Assembly (NCBI GenBank): GCA_029204045.2
Contig: CM055068.1
Location: 36,347,345-36,411,344, forward strand
DNA: 64,000 nt
Source: Tillandsia leiboldiana
Lineage: Eukaryota > Streptophyta > Magnoliopsida > Poales > Bromeliaceae
Reading direction: 5' to 3'
The notes under the pieces are model-generated. The model made no database searches. It was not told where the DNA came from and saw only the letters and a list, made by a program, of their open reading frames with translations. Positions within the stretch are counted from its first letter, which is position 1. Each line of letters begins with the position of its first letter. The position numbers and the translations under genes are program-made. Below are positions 43,651 to 58,648 of this stretch, piece by piece.

Positions 43651-44078
43651 GATCACAATCATAATAGCTAATCCTTTTTCATGCATGCAATTATTTTCAT
43701 CTTATTCATAAAATAATAATTATCTCTACGCATGCATAATCATCATATATCTTTGGCAACCAACAGTTGCACTTTTGCTCTGTGTCCATTTGCACATGCA
43801 CATCTATTCCTCTATCTCTGGCAACCAACAGTTGCACTTTTCATCTGTGTCCTTCTACACAGGCAATCATAATCATAATTACCTAACGCCTCTAACAGGC
43901 TACTATCATGCTTCGAATCGAAAAGCAGAAGAACAAGGGGAGAGGTCACCCAATTTCGGCAGAATCCCCCACCTTGTGGAGTTCGAAATCCCTTTCAAGC
44001 CTCCACATTTGATCGCTATTTTGCCAATTGCTCGTAGACACTTGCAATTGGCCTCCACGCGGCTCCACTTGGTACCTC

Positions 44079-44740
44079 GAGCTTGCACGCGAAACGGAGC
44101 ATGCTTCTCTGAAGGTTGCACGCAAAACGATGCGCGACCTCTCATGCCCTGCACGCAAAATGGTACACACTATTAGTGACGGCACGCTAAACAGTGCGCG
44201 ACAACGCGACCTGCACGCGAAACGGAGCACATACCTCAAATTGGCACGCAAAACGGTGCGCGCTCCACTGTAAGGTTGTACGCAGAATGGTACACCTTCA
44301 TCCAGTCCTGTACGCAAAACGAGATGCATCGTTAGAACCGGCACGCAAAACGGTGCGCGATAACACGAACTGCACGCGAAACGGTGCACGTACCTCAAAA
44401 CTGCACGCAAAACGGCGCACATCTGACTGTGGGGTTGCACACAAAACGGTGCACCTTCATCCGGTCCTGAACGCAACACGAGATACATTGTTAGAGTCTG
44501 CACGCAAAACTGTGCGCGATAACACGACCTGCACGCGAAACGGTGCACGTACCTCGAAACTGCATGCAAAACGGTGCACAATTGACTGTAGGATCGCACG
44601 CAAAACGGTGCATATTTTACCGACCCTGCACGCAAAACGGGGCGTATTGTTAGAGTCTACTCGAAAAACAGTGCCCGCTAGTCCAACCTGCGCGCAAAAC
44701 GGAGCACATACCTTGTATCGGCACGCAAAACGAGACGCGC
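44079..44740 (-). repeat. Dyad-repeat array in LR-A 3' LTR
   Basis: About 18-20 copies of GCACGCAAAACGGTGC-type dyads occur in 660 bp, downstream of the TATA box on the minus strand. One unit near 44278 has compensatory arms TGTAC/GTACA. It corresponds to 50893-51555 in the other LTR and 6478-6863 in the old copy. Confidence 0.85.
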
Positions 44741-45070
44741 CAAAAACGCCCGCAAAACTCGAGCAGTAAGACGGCACAGTAAAACTTGGTCCCTAACACG
44801 CATGTAGGCATGGGAGTCAAATCCAAAATCCAAAAGGAAACCTTAAAACTGTGCCAAAAATACCGCAAAACGACATACGGGGCCTACCTTGACAATGCCG
44901 TGTCGTCCATCGCGTCCATTAGCCTCTTTGGAGCACCTTGCGCGCTCCACGGAGTCCACGGCGCGCTCGTGCGCCCTCGAAAACCCCGACGAAAATCGCC
45001 CTCCTCCCCTCCCCGCGCGCTCGGGTGATGCCAGAAAGGGAAAAAAGGAGGAAAAGGAGTCGTTTCGGGC

Positions 45071-45080
45071 CTTTATAGGC
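45071..45080 (-). promoter_or_regulatory. TATA box of LR-A 3' LTR
   Basis: The minus strand reads GCCTATAAAG, identical in the 5' LTR at 51886-51895. Confidence 0.7.
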
Positions 45081-45159
45081 CGTTTCCGAACTTTCGGGCG
45101 CACCCTTTCGGGCGCCCGAAAGTTTCCGGGCGGCTACAGTAATCGGCCCGCCGCGGTCT

Positions 45160-45490
45160 ACGCGTCCATGCCTGCGCCAGCTCAGCGCCACATCACCACG
45201 CTCGGCCAACCAGGGGCCGACACGTGGCCGTGGACCCGTGCACCGCGACCAACGAAATGTGGCGGCCAATCAGGGGCCGCCACGTGGACCGCACCCACGC
45301 TCCCTGCTGACACCGGCCGCAGCGTCACGTCGCGTCAGCGCGTCACGTCGCGCTGACCCACGAATGGGAGGCCGACACGTGGCCTGTCCCCGCTGACACG
45401 CCACAGTGCCGCCGCGCCTTCCCCGCGCACGCCTGCAGCCCTCGGTCAGAGCGACCAATGGCGGAGCGACACGTGGCGCTCTCCACCCAC
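45160..45490 (-). promoter_or_regulatory. CCAAT plus G-box modules in LR-A U3
   Basis: Four modules each have a CCAAT-like box about 9-12 bases before (C/A)CACGTGG: near 45208-45225, 45269-45285, 45362-45382 and 45451-45474. CACGTG is the plant G-box core bound by bZIP and bHLH factors. The array lies upstream of the TATA box. The same modules occur in LR-B U3 (near 27485, 27560 and 57840-58170). Confidence 0.5.
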
Positions 45491-48237
45491 CACGCGCGCC
45501 TCGGGCCGCGCGCCCCCGCGCCTCGCGCGGGAAAGGCTTGCCTCGGGATTCGTGCCACTGCCTCGGGATCCGTGCCCGATAACTCGGGATCCATGCCACT
45601 ACAGTGACTTCCGGGCGCGCACAGTAACCTTTCGGGTGCACTATTCCGGACCGGGCTGCTACAGTAACCGGTTTGCTACAGTGCCCGAACCCGGTTCACT
45701 GCTACCCGAAAACCGGGTTTGCTACAGTATTTTCCGGGCGCCCGGTTCCCACTTTCGGGCGCCTGAAACTTGGGCCCAAGCCCAGTTTCGCCCGTTTTCG
45801 TCCGTTCTTGCCCGTTTCTCGCCCGTTTTCGCTCAAATTTGACGGGCAGCCACAGTTTTACTTAATTTACCTCATGGCACTTTCACTTTTCAGTTTGGAC
45901 CCTCTTTGGGTTACCAAAAGTCCCACTATATTCGAGTTCGCTGGCGGAGCCCGTTCTCTCTATCCGGGTGTCCGATTAACGCGAAACCTTTACTGTGGCT
46001 TTAAAACATATTTACGGAGCTCCTGTAATTTTCTCGAAATTTTCCGAGACTGTGAATTTTCCACTTATAGTTTGGGCCCACTTTCTCACATAAGATTCTA
46101 GATATCTTATTTTAATCCTGATTTGGGCCCAATTCATTTCCAGGTCACCCTGTACTTTTCTAACTCAATAAAAATAGTATTTCATACCATTTTTATTTAC
46201 ATTTTGTTTATATTCCAAGTTCCGGTTCACTACATTCTACCCCCCTTAAAATAAGTTTCGTCCTCGAAACTTGAGTCACTTCTCGACTCCTACTTGATCA
46301 AGAGGGGGGGGGGGAAACTTGCCCTCACTACTGGGCTCACTGAACCTCGTGACCGGCATCACATTGCCTGCTCGCCCATAATTACACGAGCAGCTCATTC
46401 CTGGATCCCTATCTCAACTCAGGGACAACTCAGACCTGGTGTCTAGCCACTTTCACCAAGTAGGTGGGAGACACACTTGAGCACTTGCTCTCTCACTTGC
46501 CACGAATGGCGAAGTCTTATCTTGCGAAATCTTCACTTTAATTCCGCGACCCTTTTATCTCTCACAACGAGGTTGCCTCTGCAACTGATTACATTTACCG
46601 CAATTTCCGGTCACTCCGCTGCCTAATGTGGAGTGCAAAGGCCAATCCTCAAGTCCTCAGCCATCACACACGCTACTAGCGTTCTAAGTCCACGGATTTT
46701 CAGCTAACCCGATATCTCGGACTACTCACAGGTTCACGGACCACGGTCCAATAGGGCCTATAGCCCGAAGCTAGTCCCACACTGTGCAATAGTTCTCGGT
46801 AGCACGCAGATCCAAACGTCATACGGGTAGATCCACACTTAGGATTACTACCCCAATACTCCCACTAGGAGCTGCAGTACCTCAATCACCACTAGCTCTA
46901 TGGCCTGGTCATATTACACTCTCAGTGTACTAATAGCCTCAATGCTCATACGTGGCATTCCACGTTCCCGGGTCATCGCTCGGACTACCGCCCTGACAAA
47001 ATCTCTATCATGCCCCGCCATCAGGTCTCGGGCCGCTGTCTCTCACAGCCGACTACGCCTGCCCACTGGGCTACAGGCCCACAGTCCACAAACATGGTCC
47101 AGGCACGGATCGTCCCCAAGCGAACCCGCTAATCGTCGCCACGCGACCGCTATGCTCACTGAGCAAGATCAACTAACTAGTCGTCAATCCACGACCCAAA
47201 CTCTCTATCAACTCTGGCCGCACTGGGCAAAGGCTAACACACCACCTAATCAGTTCTCTCTGGCTAAACAATACCTGGGCTCCATGAGCACTCAAACAGT
47301 TGGGCATCCTACGCCCCCCACGCTAACTCGCGAAAATCCAGCATTAAGCGATTTGCTTACGTACCCCTACGGCTCTTGTGCACTCTCCCAACTGGGTCGA
47401 GGCACCACGCTAACTGTTTCACCAACTCTGGTGATTGACTCGCAAACCCTGTGGTGGCAACCCTTGCCATTATGCCAATCCCTCAGACCGGCGCCATAAA
47501 ACTCCCGCTCACTTGCGAGGTTTTCGAATCTCGAAACCTATCCTGGGTCTTACCAGCCCCACCATGCGGCACTCAGCCATGAAGACATGCCACACAGTTA
47601 CTACCGTCATCAGGGCGAACTTTCGCCACTGGGCCCGTAATTCTTTCTTGCCCTAACCTTTAGGACACCGCAACTTGGCTCTCGCAACAAAGCGATCACC
47701 AGCGTTTCATGAGTCGGTCTCTCACTGGACCTCATCAACTACACTTTGCCGGCAAACCAGCTGACGCAAGCTTACGGCATCTTTCACAGAAGGTGCAGGG
47801 TGCGCCGACAAAGGTTCAGCGGCCACCTGCAACACTCTCTGCTGTTGCCTCTTAGCTTGATCTATCTCCTATTTTTTTTTTTTTTTTTTTTTTTTTGGGA
47901 TAAAGTCACTTGCCTATCTAGGCGTCATAATCCGCTTTCCTGCCGGCGGGAAGCCTCCGCTTATCGGCAAGAAGCATCGGTCTGTTGCTGGACCACATCA
48001 ACAAGTGCAGTCACCCTCTATCGCAGCTCGTATACGTCGTTTGACCCTGAGCCTTCTCGTGACTCGAGTCACAACAGGTGCGTCACCTTATCTGGTGTCA
48101 TCGCTGATATGCACACCACAACGAAACAACTAGCCCAAACTTAGCCATTTGAGCAACGCGTAGTCCGTATACCGACAAAAAGGCTCGTCGATTCAATCAT
48201 GCGAAAGTATGGGAGGGTACTCCTTTTCATTTCCAAC

Positions 48238-48263
48238 ATTACGTTGTCGGCCGCCAACGTAAT
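48238..48263 (-). other. Kissing-loop-like hairpin near LR-A PBS
   Basis: Perfect 9-bp stem ATTACGTTG/CAACGTAAT with an 8-nt loop. In the element's RNA the loop reads G-CGGCCG-A, a palindromic hexamer flanked by purines. It is 158 nt downstream of the PBS. An outer stem TTTCATTT/AAATGAAA can extend it. Confidence 0.75.
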
Positions 48264-48420
48264 ATCCGAAAAATGAAAGCTCGTCGCCCTCGATCAGTCC
48301 CAACATCCTTTGTGGGAACAAATAACAACCAATCAATTACTTTCGCCCAAAATTCACGCACTCTCTCGTGCTAATCCCTAGGGTCTCCCTAAGGTTGCTA
48401 ACCACCTAGGACTGTTCCTA

Positions 48421-48433
48421 GGCTCTGATACCA
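48421..48433 (-). other. LR-A primer-binding site
   Basis: TGGTATCAGAGCC on the minus strand, eight bases from the 5' LTR edge at 48442. Complementary to initiator tRNA-Met. Confidence 0.9.
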
Positions 48434-48441
48434 CTCTTATC

Positions 48442-51400
48442 TGTCACGACTCGGGACCGACAATTTGTACGGTTCGGGCACGCCAACAGACCCGCCAATC
48501 GGGCACGACCTCACGCTACCCGAAAGGAACGGTAACATCCATCTCAAATCAAAACAATGCTTATGATGAGATATAATATCAGAGTAAGATCACTACTAAT
48601 TTAAAACTTTCATTCAATAAACAAATAGTTTAAGCCGATATGAAAGCATGATAAGAATGAACCATAATAAACTTTATTACATGTTACATCTCTCAACTTA
48701 CAATCACATAATATTACAATGCCTTTACATAAATTCCTCACCATACAAAGTTCACTCAAGAAACATATAAAAGGGATACCTCTGCTAGACCCTCTAGGTC
48801 TCTATGCTGCTGGGCCCTTGCCCCTGCCGTATACCTCGCCGTCTGCCTCTGAACCGTCGCGATCGCTGCATCCATACCTGAACCTGTGGGGGGTGCACCC
48901 AAGGGGTGTGAGAACTCCTGACAGAGTTCCCAGTGGGTTCAACCACCGAGAAAAAGTGTCCTACACCACTTGGTCCAATGGAAGCAATAATAATAGTGCT
49001 AGGAAACTAAAATCCTGGATATCAAATGCAGCTATGCAAAACAATATATCACTGTCTGTATATAATCATCGACCCAGCACTACTCTGTCTAGTCATACTA
49101 GCCTACTAAGCACCAACTCGGCCGCTATGCCGCTGTACACAGGGTTAAACTAACCCGGCCACCTTGGCCACTCTAATTTCTCTTTATTCTTTAAGTTCTG
49201 GTGCTTTAGTTCAAGTTAACCCTCAGAAACTCTTATCCAACAAGCCCGAGTCCGGTAGTCCTGCTACCATCAGATAAGATTTCCAAGGTTGCCGATAACA
49301 CCCGCGAGTGTTACCCCGTCCTACGAAGTAAATGTGTTCTTCGGACCACCGCTATCGGAGAGGGGGCTGCCCTAACGTCCGATCCAAGTGCGCCCGGGGT
49401 GAGGGCAAGCCTTTTACATCCCACAGAACCACATTTCAACCTTCGAAGGCACGCCCGTTTTATTATCTTTATAATTTAGTTGCTCCGTCCTACGCCTGAA
49501 GCGTCCCGAACGGGCCACGGCCCGGGAGAGGGATTAACTGCCCGTACCTCCAACCTGGGCTGCTCCACCGAGGATCTTTATGTTCTCTTTCTTTTCTGTT
49601 CTTTTTACTTTAGTTCTTAGCCTCTTTGCTTTTGAACACTTGCTTTTCTTTTCTTTCTCACTCGAGCCTTCAGCTCACATTGCCACTGGCAATTACTATC
49701 ATTCTTTCCTTTGAGCATCTAGCTCTTTGCTTTCACTTTAAGCCTTCCGAAAGTACCTCGCCCGACGGGTCACTGCCCAGGGAGTCCTGCTCCACTTGAC
49801 GAGTCTCAAATTCGAAGGCGTCATTTACATTCTCTTTATCTTAAGCAATTTGCTTGTCTTGCTTATTAACCAAATTTTAGCTCTATCTTGAGCAATTTGC
49901 TTGTCTTGCTTATTAACCACTTTTTCACTCCTTACCCTAGGTCTTGCCATACGGGTAACCAGAGAGTCTCCTGGACTCTTACACATTTCACTTTCTTTGT
50001 TTAACTCAAATTGAAGTTAAAGTTATTGTCCCTTTTGCCCGGACACCCTATGACCTTTTAGGGTTGTATTTGTTTTGTTCTTTAACCTTGGGATCTTATC
50101 CCACTCTCCTGATTCCTTACTGAATCCTAGAGTTCACTTGACTCTATTTGTGATTTCACTTTTAACTTAGAGTTACTCTGACTCTAATTCCTTGTCTGTG
50201 AGTTTAAACTCCTCTGGATCACTTTAGGTTCCCTTTACCTAAGTTCCATATTATACTCATCCTAGAGTTCCTTGACTCTATGTTGATCACTCTTTCCAGT
50301 GCCCTTAGGTTATCACCTAAGACAATGCCACTCGTCCAACCCTAGGATAATCTCTTAAGTTTTGATGTCACTCAGTGAACCCTGAAACTAGGTTTTCTCC
50401 TAGTCTTGCTACCAACATGTTTCCTTTCCTTATGTCACATGATTCCTAGGGTCATACCCTAACAGGATCACAATCATAATAGCTAATCCTTTTTCATGCA
50501 TGCAATTATTTTCATCTTATTCATAAAATAATAATTATCTCTACGCATGCATAATCATCATCTATCTTTGGCAACCAACAGTTGCACTTTTGCTCTGTGT
50601 CCATTTGCACATGCACATCTATTCCTCTATCTCTGGCAACCAACAGTTGCACTTTTCATCTGTGTCCTTCTACACAGGCAATCATAATCATAATTACCTA
50701 ACGCCTCTAACAGGCTACTATCATGCTTCGAATCGAAAAGCAGAAGAACAAGGGGAGAGGTCACCCAATTTCGGCAGAATCCCCCACCTTGTGGAGTTCG
50801 AAATCCCTTTCAAGCCTCCACATTTGATCGCTATTTTGCCAATTGCTCGTAGACACTTGCAATTGGCCTCCATGCGGCTCCACTTGGTACCTCGAGCTTG
50901 CACGCGAAACGGAGCATGCTTCTCTGAAGGTTGCACGCAAAATGATGCGCGACCTCTCATGCCCTGCACGCAAAACGGTACACACTATTAGTGACGGCAC
51001 GCTAAACAGTGCTCGACAACGCGACCTGCACGCGAAACGGAGCACATACCTCAAATTGGCACGCAAAACAGTGCGCGCTCCACTCTAAGGTTGTACGCAG
51101 AATGGTACACCTTCATCCAGTCCTGTACGCAAAACGAGATGCATCGTTAGAACCGGCACGCAAAACGGTGCGCGATAACACGAACTGCACGCGAAACGGT
51201 GCACGTACCTCAAAACTGCACGCAAAACGGCGCACATCTGACTGTGGGGTTGCACGCAAAACGGTGCACCTTCATCCGGTCCTGAACGCAACACGAGATA
51301 CATTGTTAGAGTCTGCACGCAAAACTGTGCGCGATAACACGACCTGCACGCGAAACGGTGCACGTACCTCGAAACTGCATGCAAAACGGTGCACAATTGA

Positions 51401-53028
51401 CTGTAGGATCGCACGCAAAATGGTGCATATTTTACCGACCCTGCACGCAAAACGGGGCGTATTGTTAGAGTCTACTCGAAAAACAGTGCCCGCTAGTCCA
51501 ACCTGCGCGCAAAACGGAGCACATACCTTGTATCGGCACGCAAAACGAGACGCGCCAAAAACGCCCGCAAAACTCGAGCAGTAAGACGGCACAGTAAAAC
51601 TTGGTCCCTAACACGCATGTAGGCATGGGAGTCAAATCCAAAATCCAAAAGGAAACCTTAAAACTGTGCCAAAAATAACGCAAAACGACATACGGGGCCT
51701 ACCTTGACAATGCCGTGTCGTCCATCGCGTCCATTAGCCTCTTTGGAGCACCTTGCGCGCTCCACGGAGTCCACGGCGCGCTCGTGCGCCCTCGAAAACC
51801 CCGACGAAAATCGCCCTCCTCCCCTCCCCGCGCGCTCGGGTGATGCCAGAAAGGGAAAAAAGGAGGAAAAGGAGTCGTTTCGGGCCTTTATAGGCCGTTT
51901 CCGAACTTTCGGGCGCACCCTTTCGGGCGCCCGAAAGTTTCCGGGCGGCTACAGTAATCGGCCCGCCGCGGTCTACGCGTCCACGCCTGCGCCAGCTCAG
52001 CGCCACATCACCACGCTCGGCCAACCAGGGGCCGACACGTGGCCGTGGACCCGTGCACCGCGACCAACGAAATGTGGCGGCCAATCAGGGGCCGCCACGT
52101 GGACCGCACCCACGCTCCCTGCTGACACCGGCCGCAGCGTCACGTCGCGTCAGCGCGTCACGTCGCGCTGACCCACGAATGGGAGGCCGACACGTGGCCT
52201 GTCCCCGCTGACACGCCACAGTGCCGCCGCGCCTTCCCCGCGCACGCCTGCAGCCCTCGGTCAGAGCGACCAATGGCGGAGCGACACGTGGCGCTCTCCA
52301 CCCACCACGCGCGCCTCGGGCCGCGCGCCCCCGCGCCTCGCGCGGGAAAGGCTTGCCTCGGGATTCGTGCCACTGCCTCGGGATCCGTGCCACTACAGTG
52401 ACTTCCGGGCGCGCACAGTAACCTTTCGGGCGCACTATTCCGGACCGGGCTGCTACAGTAACCGGTTCGCTACAGTGCCCGAACCCGGTTCACTGCAGCC
52501 CGAAAACCGGGTTTGCTACAGTATTTTCCGGGCGCCCGGTTCCCACTTTCGGGCGCCCGAAACTTGGGCCCAAGCCCAGTTTCGCCCGTTTTCGTCCGTT
52601 CTTGCCCGTTTCTCGCCCGTTTTCGCTCAAATTTGACGGGCAGCCACAGTTTAACTTAATTTACCTTATGGCACTTTCACTTTTCAGTTTGGACCCTCTT
52701 TGGGTTACCAAAAGTCCCACTATATTCGAGTTCGCTGGCGGAGCCCGTTCTCTCTATCCGGGTGTCCGATTAACGCGAAACCTTTACTGTGGCCTTAAAA
52801 CATATTTACGGAGCTCCTGTAATTTTCTCGGAATTTTTCGAGACTGTGAATTTTCCACTTATAGTCTGGGCCCACTTTCTCACATAAGATTCTAGATATC
52901 TTATTTTAATCCCGATTTGGACCCAATTCATTTCCAGGCCACCCTGTACTTTTCTAACTCAATGAAAATAGTATTTCATACCATTTTTATTTAAATTTTA
53001 TTTATATTCCAAGTTTCGGTTCACTACA
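48442..53028 (-). repeat. LR-A 5' LTR
   Basis: 4587 bp, from TGTCACGACTCGGG to TTCACTACA on the plus strand. It holds a hairpin train (about 49235-50470), dyad array (50893-51555), TATA box (51886-51895) and G-box U3 (about 51975-52300). It lacks 21 bp present in the 3' LTR near 45571-45591, a slippage between two CTCGGGATCC(G/A)TGCC repeats. No gene is seen. Confidence 0.93.
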
Positions 53029-53033
53029 ATAAG

Positions 53034-53529
53034 CATTAAAAACTAACCAATTCTGGAATTTTACAGGACGACAGTCCGGACTGGAATTGACGGTCCGGAC
53101 TGCTTCAGCGAAACAGACTTTTTCCAGAAAAGACGACATTCGGGGTCCGGACTGCAATCCACGGTCCGGACAGTTCATGCAATTTCAACAATTCCACGAA
53201 TTCCACGTTCGGGGTCCGGACTGAAATTTCCAAGGTCTGGACTGGAATTGCACATGAACAAACCTACGTTCGGGGTCCGGACTGAGATCCACGGTCCGAA
53301 CTCTGAACATGTAAAATGCCCAGTTTTTGATTTTTATGCAATAAAAAATTCATCCAAGTGTTTCTACACTATACTAAGTATTTGGATCACCATAAATCTT
53401 TAGTTAAACGTACCTGATCCTTTTGAATTCTTCTTTCTCGAGATTGAGGTATATGATTCAAACTTCTTCATCTTCAATCTTCAAGACTTAACCGATTTCA
53501 CGAAATACGCCAACTCAAATTCCGTAACA
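53034..53529 (-). repeat. SV-1 5' LTR, U3 piece
   Basis: It continues the LTR begun at 40859 and holds the GTCCGGAC palindromes (about 53070-53310). It ends in ATTCCGTAACA at 53529, followed by TSD aatgt. A short duplication (AATTCCACG twice near 53195) is not in the 3' LTR. Confidence 0.92.
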
Positions 53530-53534
53530 AATGT

Positions 53535-54787
53535 AACATGCTCTAACTCCGACTGCTGTGATGAAATCCCACCAGCGACACTCGATCCACTACTGTGGCG
53601 CCCTCCAACCGGGCGGCACAGATTCATCCGCTCAAAGCAAGTGGTTGTCGCTCAATCTGCCTGAAAATCAGGACTATCCACAAGGGGGCACGACCTCTGT
53701 CTCTGCTCACATTGAGGCGACGAATAGGGTCCTCCGCAGATAACAAATCCACGCTACCGCTGTGCCACTCTGATAAAGACTCTGATACTGCCATCGGGGT
53801 CCACCCGATCTCTGGAGTCTTAGAAATACATTACCCTGGAAAAAGAAATCAGAAATGCCTCTGCCGGCCGATCTGTCCTCCATCACCCGGCGCCAAGCAC
53901 CAATATCCAGAACTCGCCTCTGGCGGCAGATCCCTATCCAAAGGAACTGCAGCGCCCCGCTCCATACACAATGCCTACTCCATCGAGGCGTCAATAATCC
54001 ATAACGGAGGGACCAACTAAACTGCAATGTATCCTGGCGCAATCCACTCCCAGTCACACATATCTTGTGCGCCTCGTCCCTCTAACATGGAGCGCGCAGT
54101 TCAACAACTGCAAAAACTCTCTAGCATAGGGAGGCTCTCAATTGATCACTCCATCACCACCAACCACGACTCCGCCTCCAAAGGCTCCAAACTCAATCTT
54201 ACGAGTCGGGGTGGTTCATCTGCCAAATCTGGCTCACTCAATCAAACATGCCCCACAGCTCCTCTGCTATCAACTATCCACCCTACCTCGGTGCCTCGGC
54301 ACTAAACGTTGGCACGGAGGGGGTTACTCAGTGCTCCGACAACTGTGTCACTAAAACCAGCTGCTCGCTCTGCTGCTGATATGCCTCTGACGATCCTGTC
54401 ATCTAGGTCCGAAACTCACTGACCTCAATCCGGGTATCCGGCCCAAAACCAACCGCTCAAGCTCAACTGCTATGACAGGATGCACACGGGTCAAAACCCA
54501 GCGTCGGGGAGACACCGCTCGCCACGACGAAACTGCAAATCAGCACACAAAAGCCACTCGACCCAATCCAGCGAAAGTCTAGAGCATGTCACCCGTTCCA
54601 CAGCATTATGTTGTCTGCAGCCAACATAATCACTTAGGAGAATAAACATGCCAATCACTCCTCCCGTCCTTTGGGAGAGGTATAAAACTCAATCAGGACT
54701 CTCGCTATAAATCACGACTCTCACGAAGTCAATCAAGGGTCAAACCATAAGCCTAGGGTTTCTAAGTCCACCATGACCTACAACCTA
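53535..54787 (-). other. LR-B(-) internal domain, 5' part, non-coding
   Basis: This 1.25-kb stretch follows the PBS on the minus strand, where gag would normally start. Frame 53707-54057 shows no known motif. I recognise no gag or protease. Confidence 0.7.
54605..54630 (-). other. Kissing-loop-like hairpin near LR-B PBS
   Basis: Perfect 9-bp stem ATTATGTTG/CAACATAAT with an 8-nt loop that reads G-CTGCAG-A in the RNA. It is 158 nt from the PBS, exactly as in LR-A, and differs by a paired stem change and a different palindromic loop. Confidence 0.75.
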
Positions 54788-54800
54788 GGCTCTGATACCA
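54788..54800 (-). other. LR-B(-) primer-binding site
   Basis: TGGTATCAGAGCC on the minus strand, eight bases from the 5' LTR edge at 54809. Confidence 0.9.
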
Positions 54801-54808
54801 ACCTAATC

Positions 54809-58643
<3,835 letters not shown>

Positions 58644-58648
58644 ACTAG

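Larger units (their letters stand above)
41627..46234 (-). repeat. LR-A 3' LTR
   Basis: On the minus strand U3 runs from 46234 to the TATA box at 45071-45080 (1.15 kb, GC-rich with G-boxes). R-U5 is about 3.4 kb with the dyad array (44079-44740), hairpin train (about 42420-43650) and an AT-rich end. Frames such as 43775-44176 and 44194-44769 arise from the repeats. No gene is seen. Confidence 0.93.
46235..48441 (-). other. LR-A internal domain, non-coding
   Basis: The 2.2-kb internal domain has no recognisable retroviral domain. The longest plus-strand frame (46900-47499) lacks any motif and runs opposite to the element. Near the purine tract it shares the GTTTCGTCCTCGAAAC-type sequence seen in LR-B (46253-46270 and 28694-28708), and near the PBS it shares the covarying hairpin, so the two families are related. 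A 25-base poly-T run is at 47872-47896. Confidence 0.75.
41627..53028 (-). mobile_element. LR-A: complete large-LTR non-autonomous retrotransposon
   Basis: LTRs are 41627-46234 (4608 bp) and 48442-53028 (4587 bp), with a 2.2-kb internal domain. The TSD ataag is at 41622-41626 and 53029-53033, in SV-1's 5' LTR. Minus-strand PBS is at 48421-48433 and purine tract at about 46237-46246. The LTRs are almost identical apart from scattered substitutions and a 21-bp indel near 45571, so the insertion is recent, the youngest resolvable one here together with the Cassandras. No domain is recognised inside. The layout fits a LARD with unusually long LTRs. Confidence 0.93.
30788..53529 (-). mobile_element. 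Sirevirus SV-1 (Ty1/copia), full-length, split by LR-A
   Basis: The 3' LTR is 30788-32042, the internal domain 32043-40858 and the 5' LTR 40859-41626 plus 53034-53529. The TSD aatgt is at 30783-30787 and 53530-53534. Sirevirus traits are the PBS TGGTATCAGAGC, three purine tracts of the GGGGGAG type (about 35352-35362, 32557-32570, 32043-32059), an envelope-like gene after pol, and repeat-rich LTRs. Gag-pol is one open frame of 1707 codons. It is the most complete element here, but the integrase mutation and the LR-A in its promoter LTR should silence it. Confidence 0.95.

Noticed and set aside
44194..44769. 191-codon plus-strand frame, and its counterpart at 51009, with repeated ARKTVH-like residues
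   Set aside because: The frame is kept open by the dyad-repeat array. Other frames and the opposite strand are equally open, and it runs against the element's direction.
46900..47499. 199-codon plus-strand frame inside LR-A
   Set aside because: Opposite to the element, no recognisable domain and low complexity in places. Not supported as a gene.
47872..47896. Poly-T run as a poly(A) tail of a LINE, SINE or processed pseudogene
   Set aside because: No retroposed body or target duplication seen next to it. It lies in the LR-A internal domain and is probably simple slippage.
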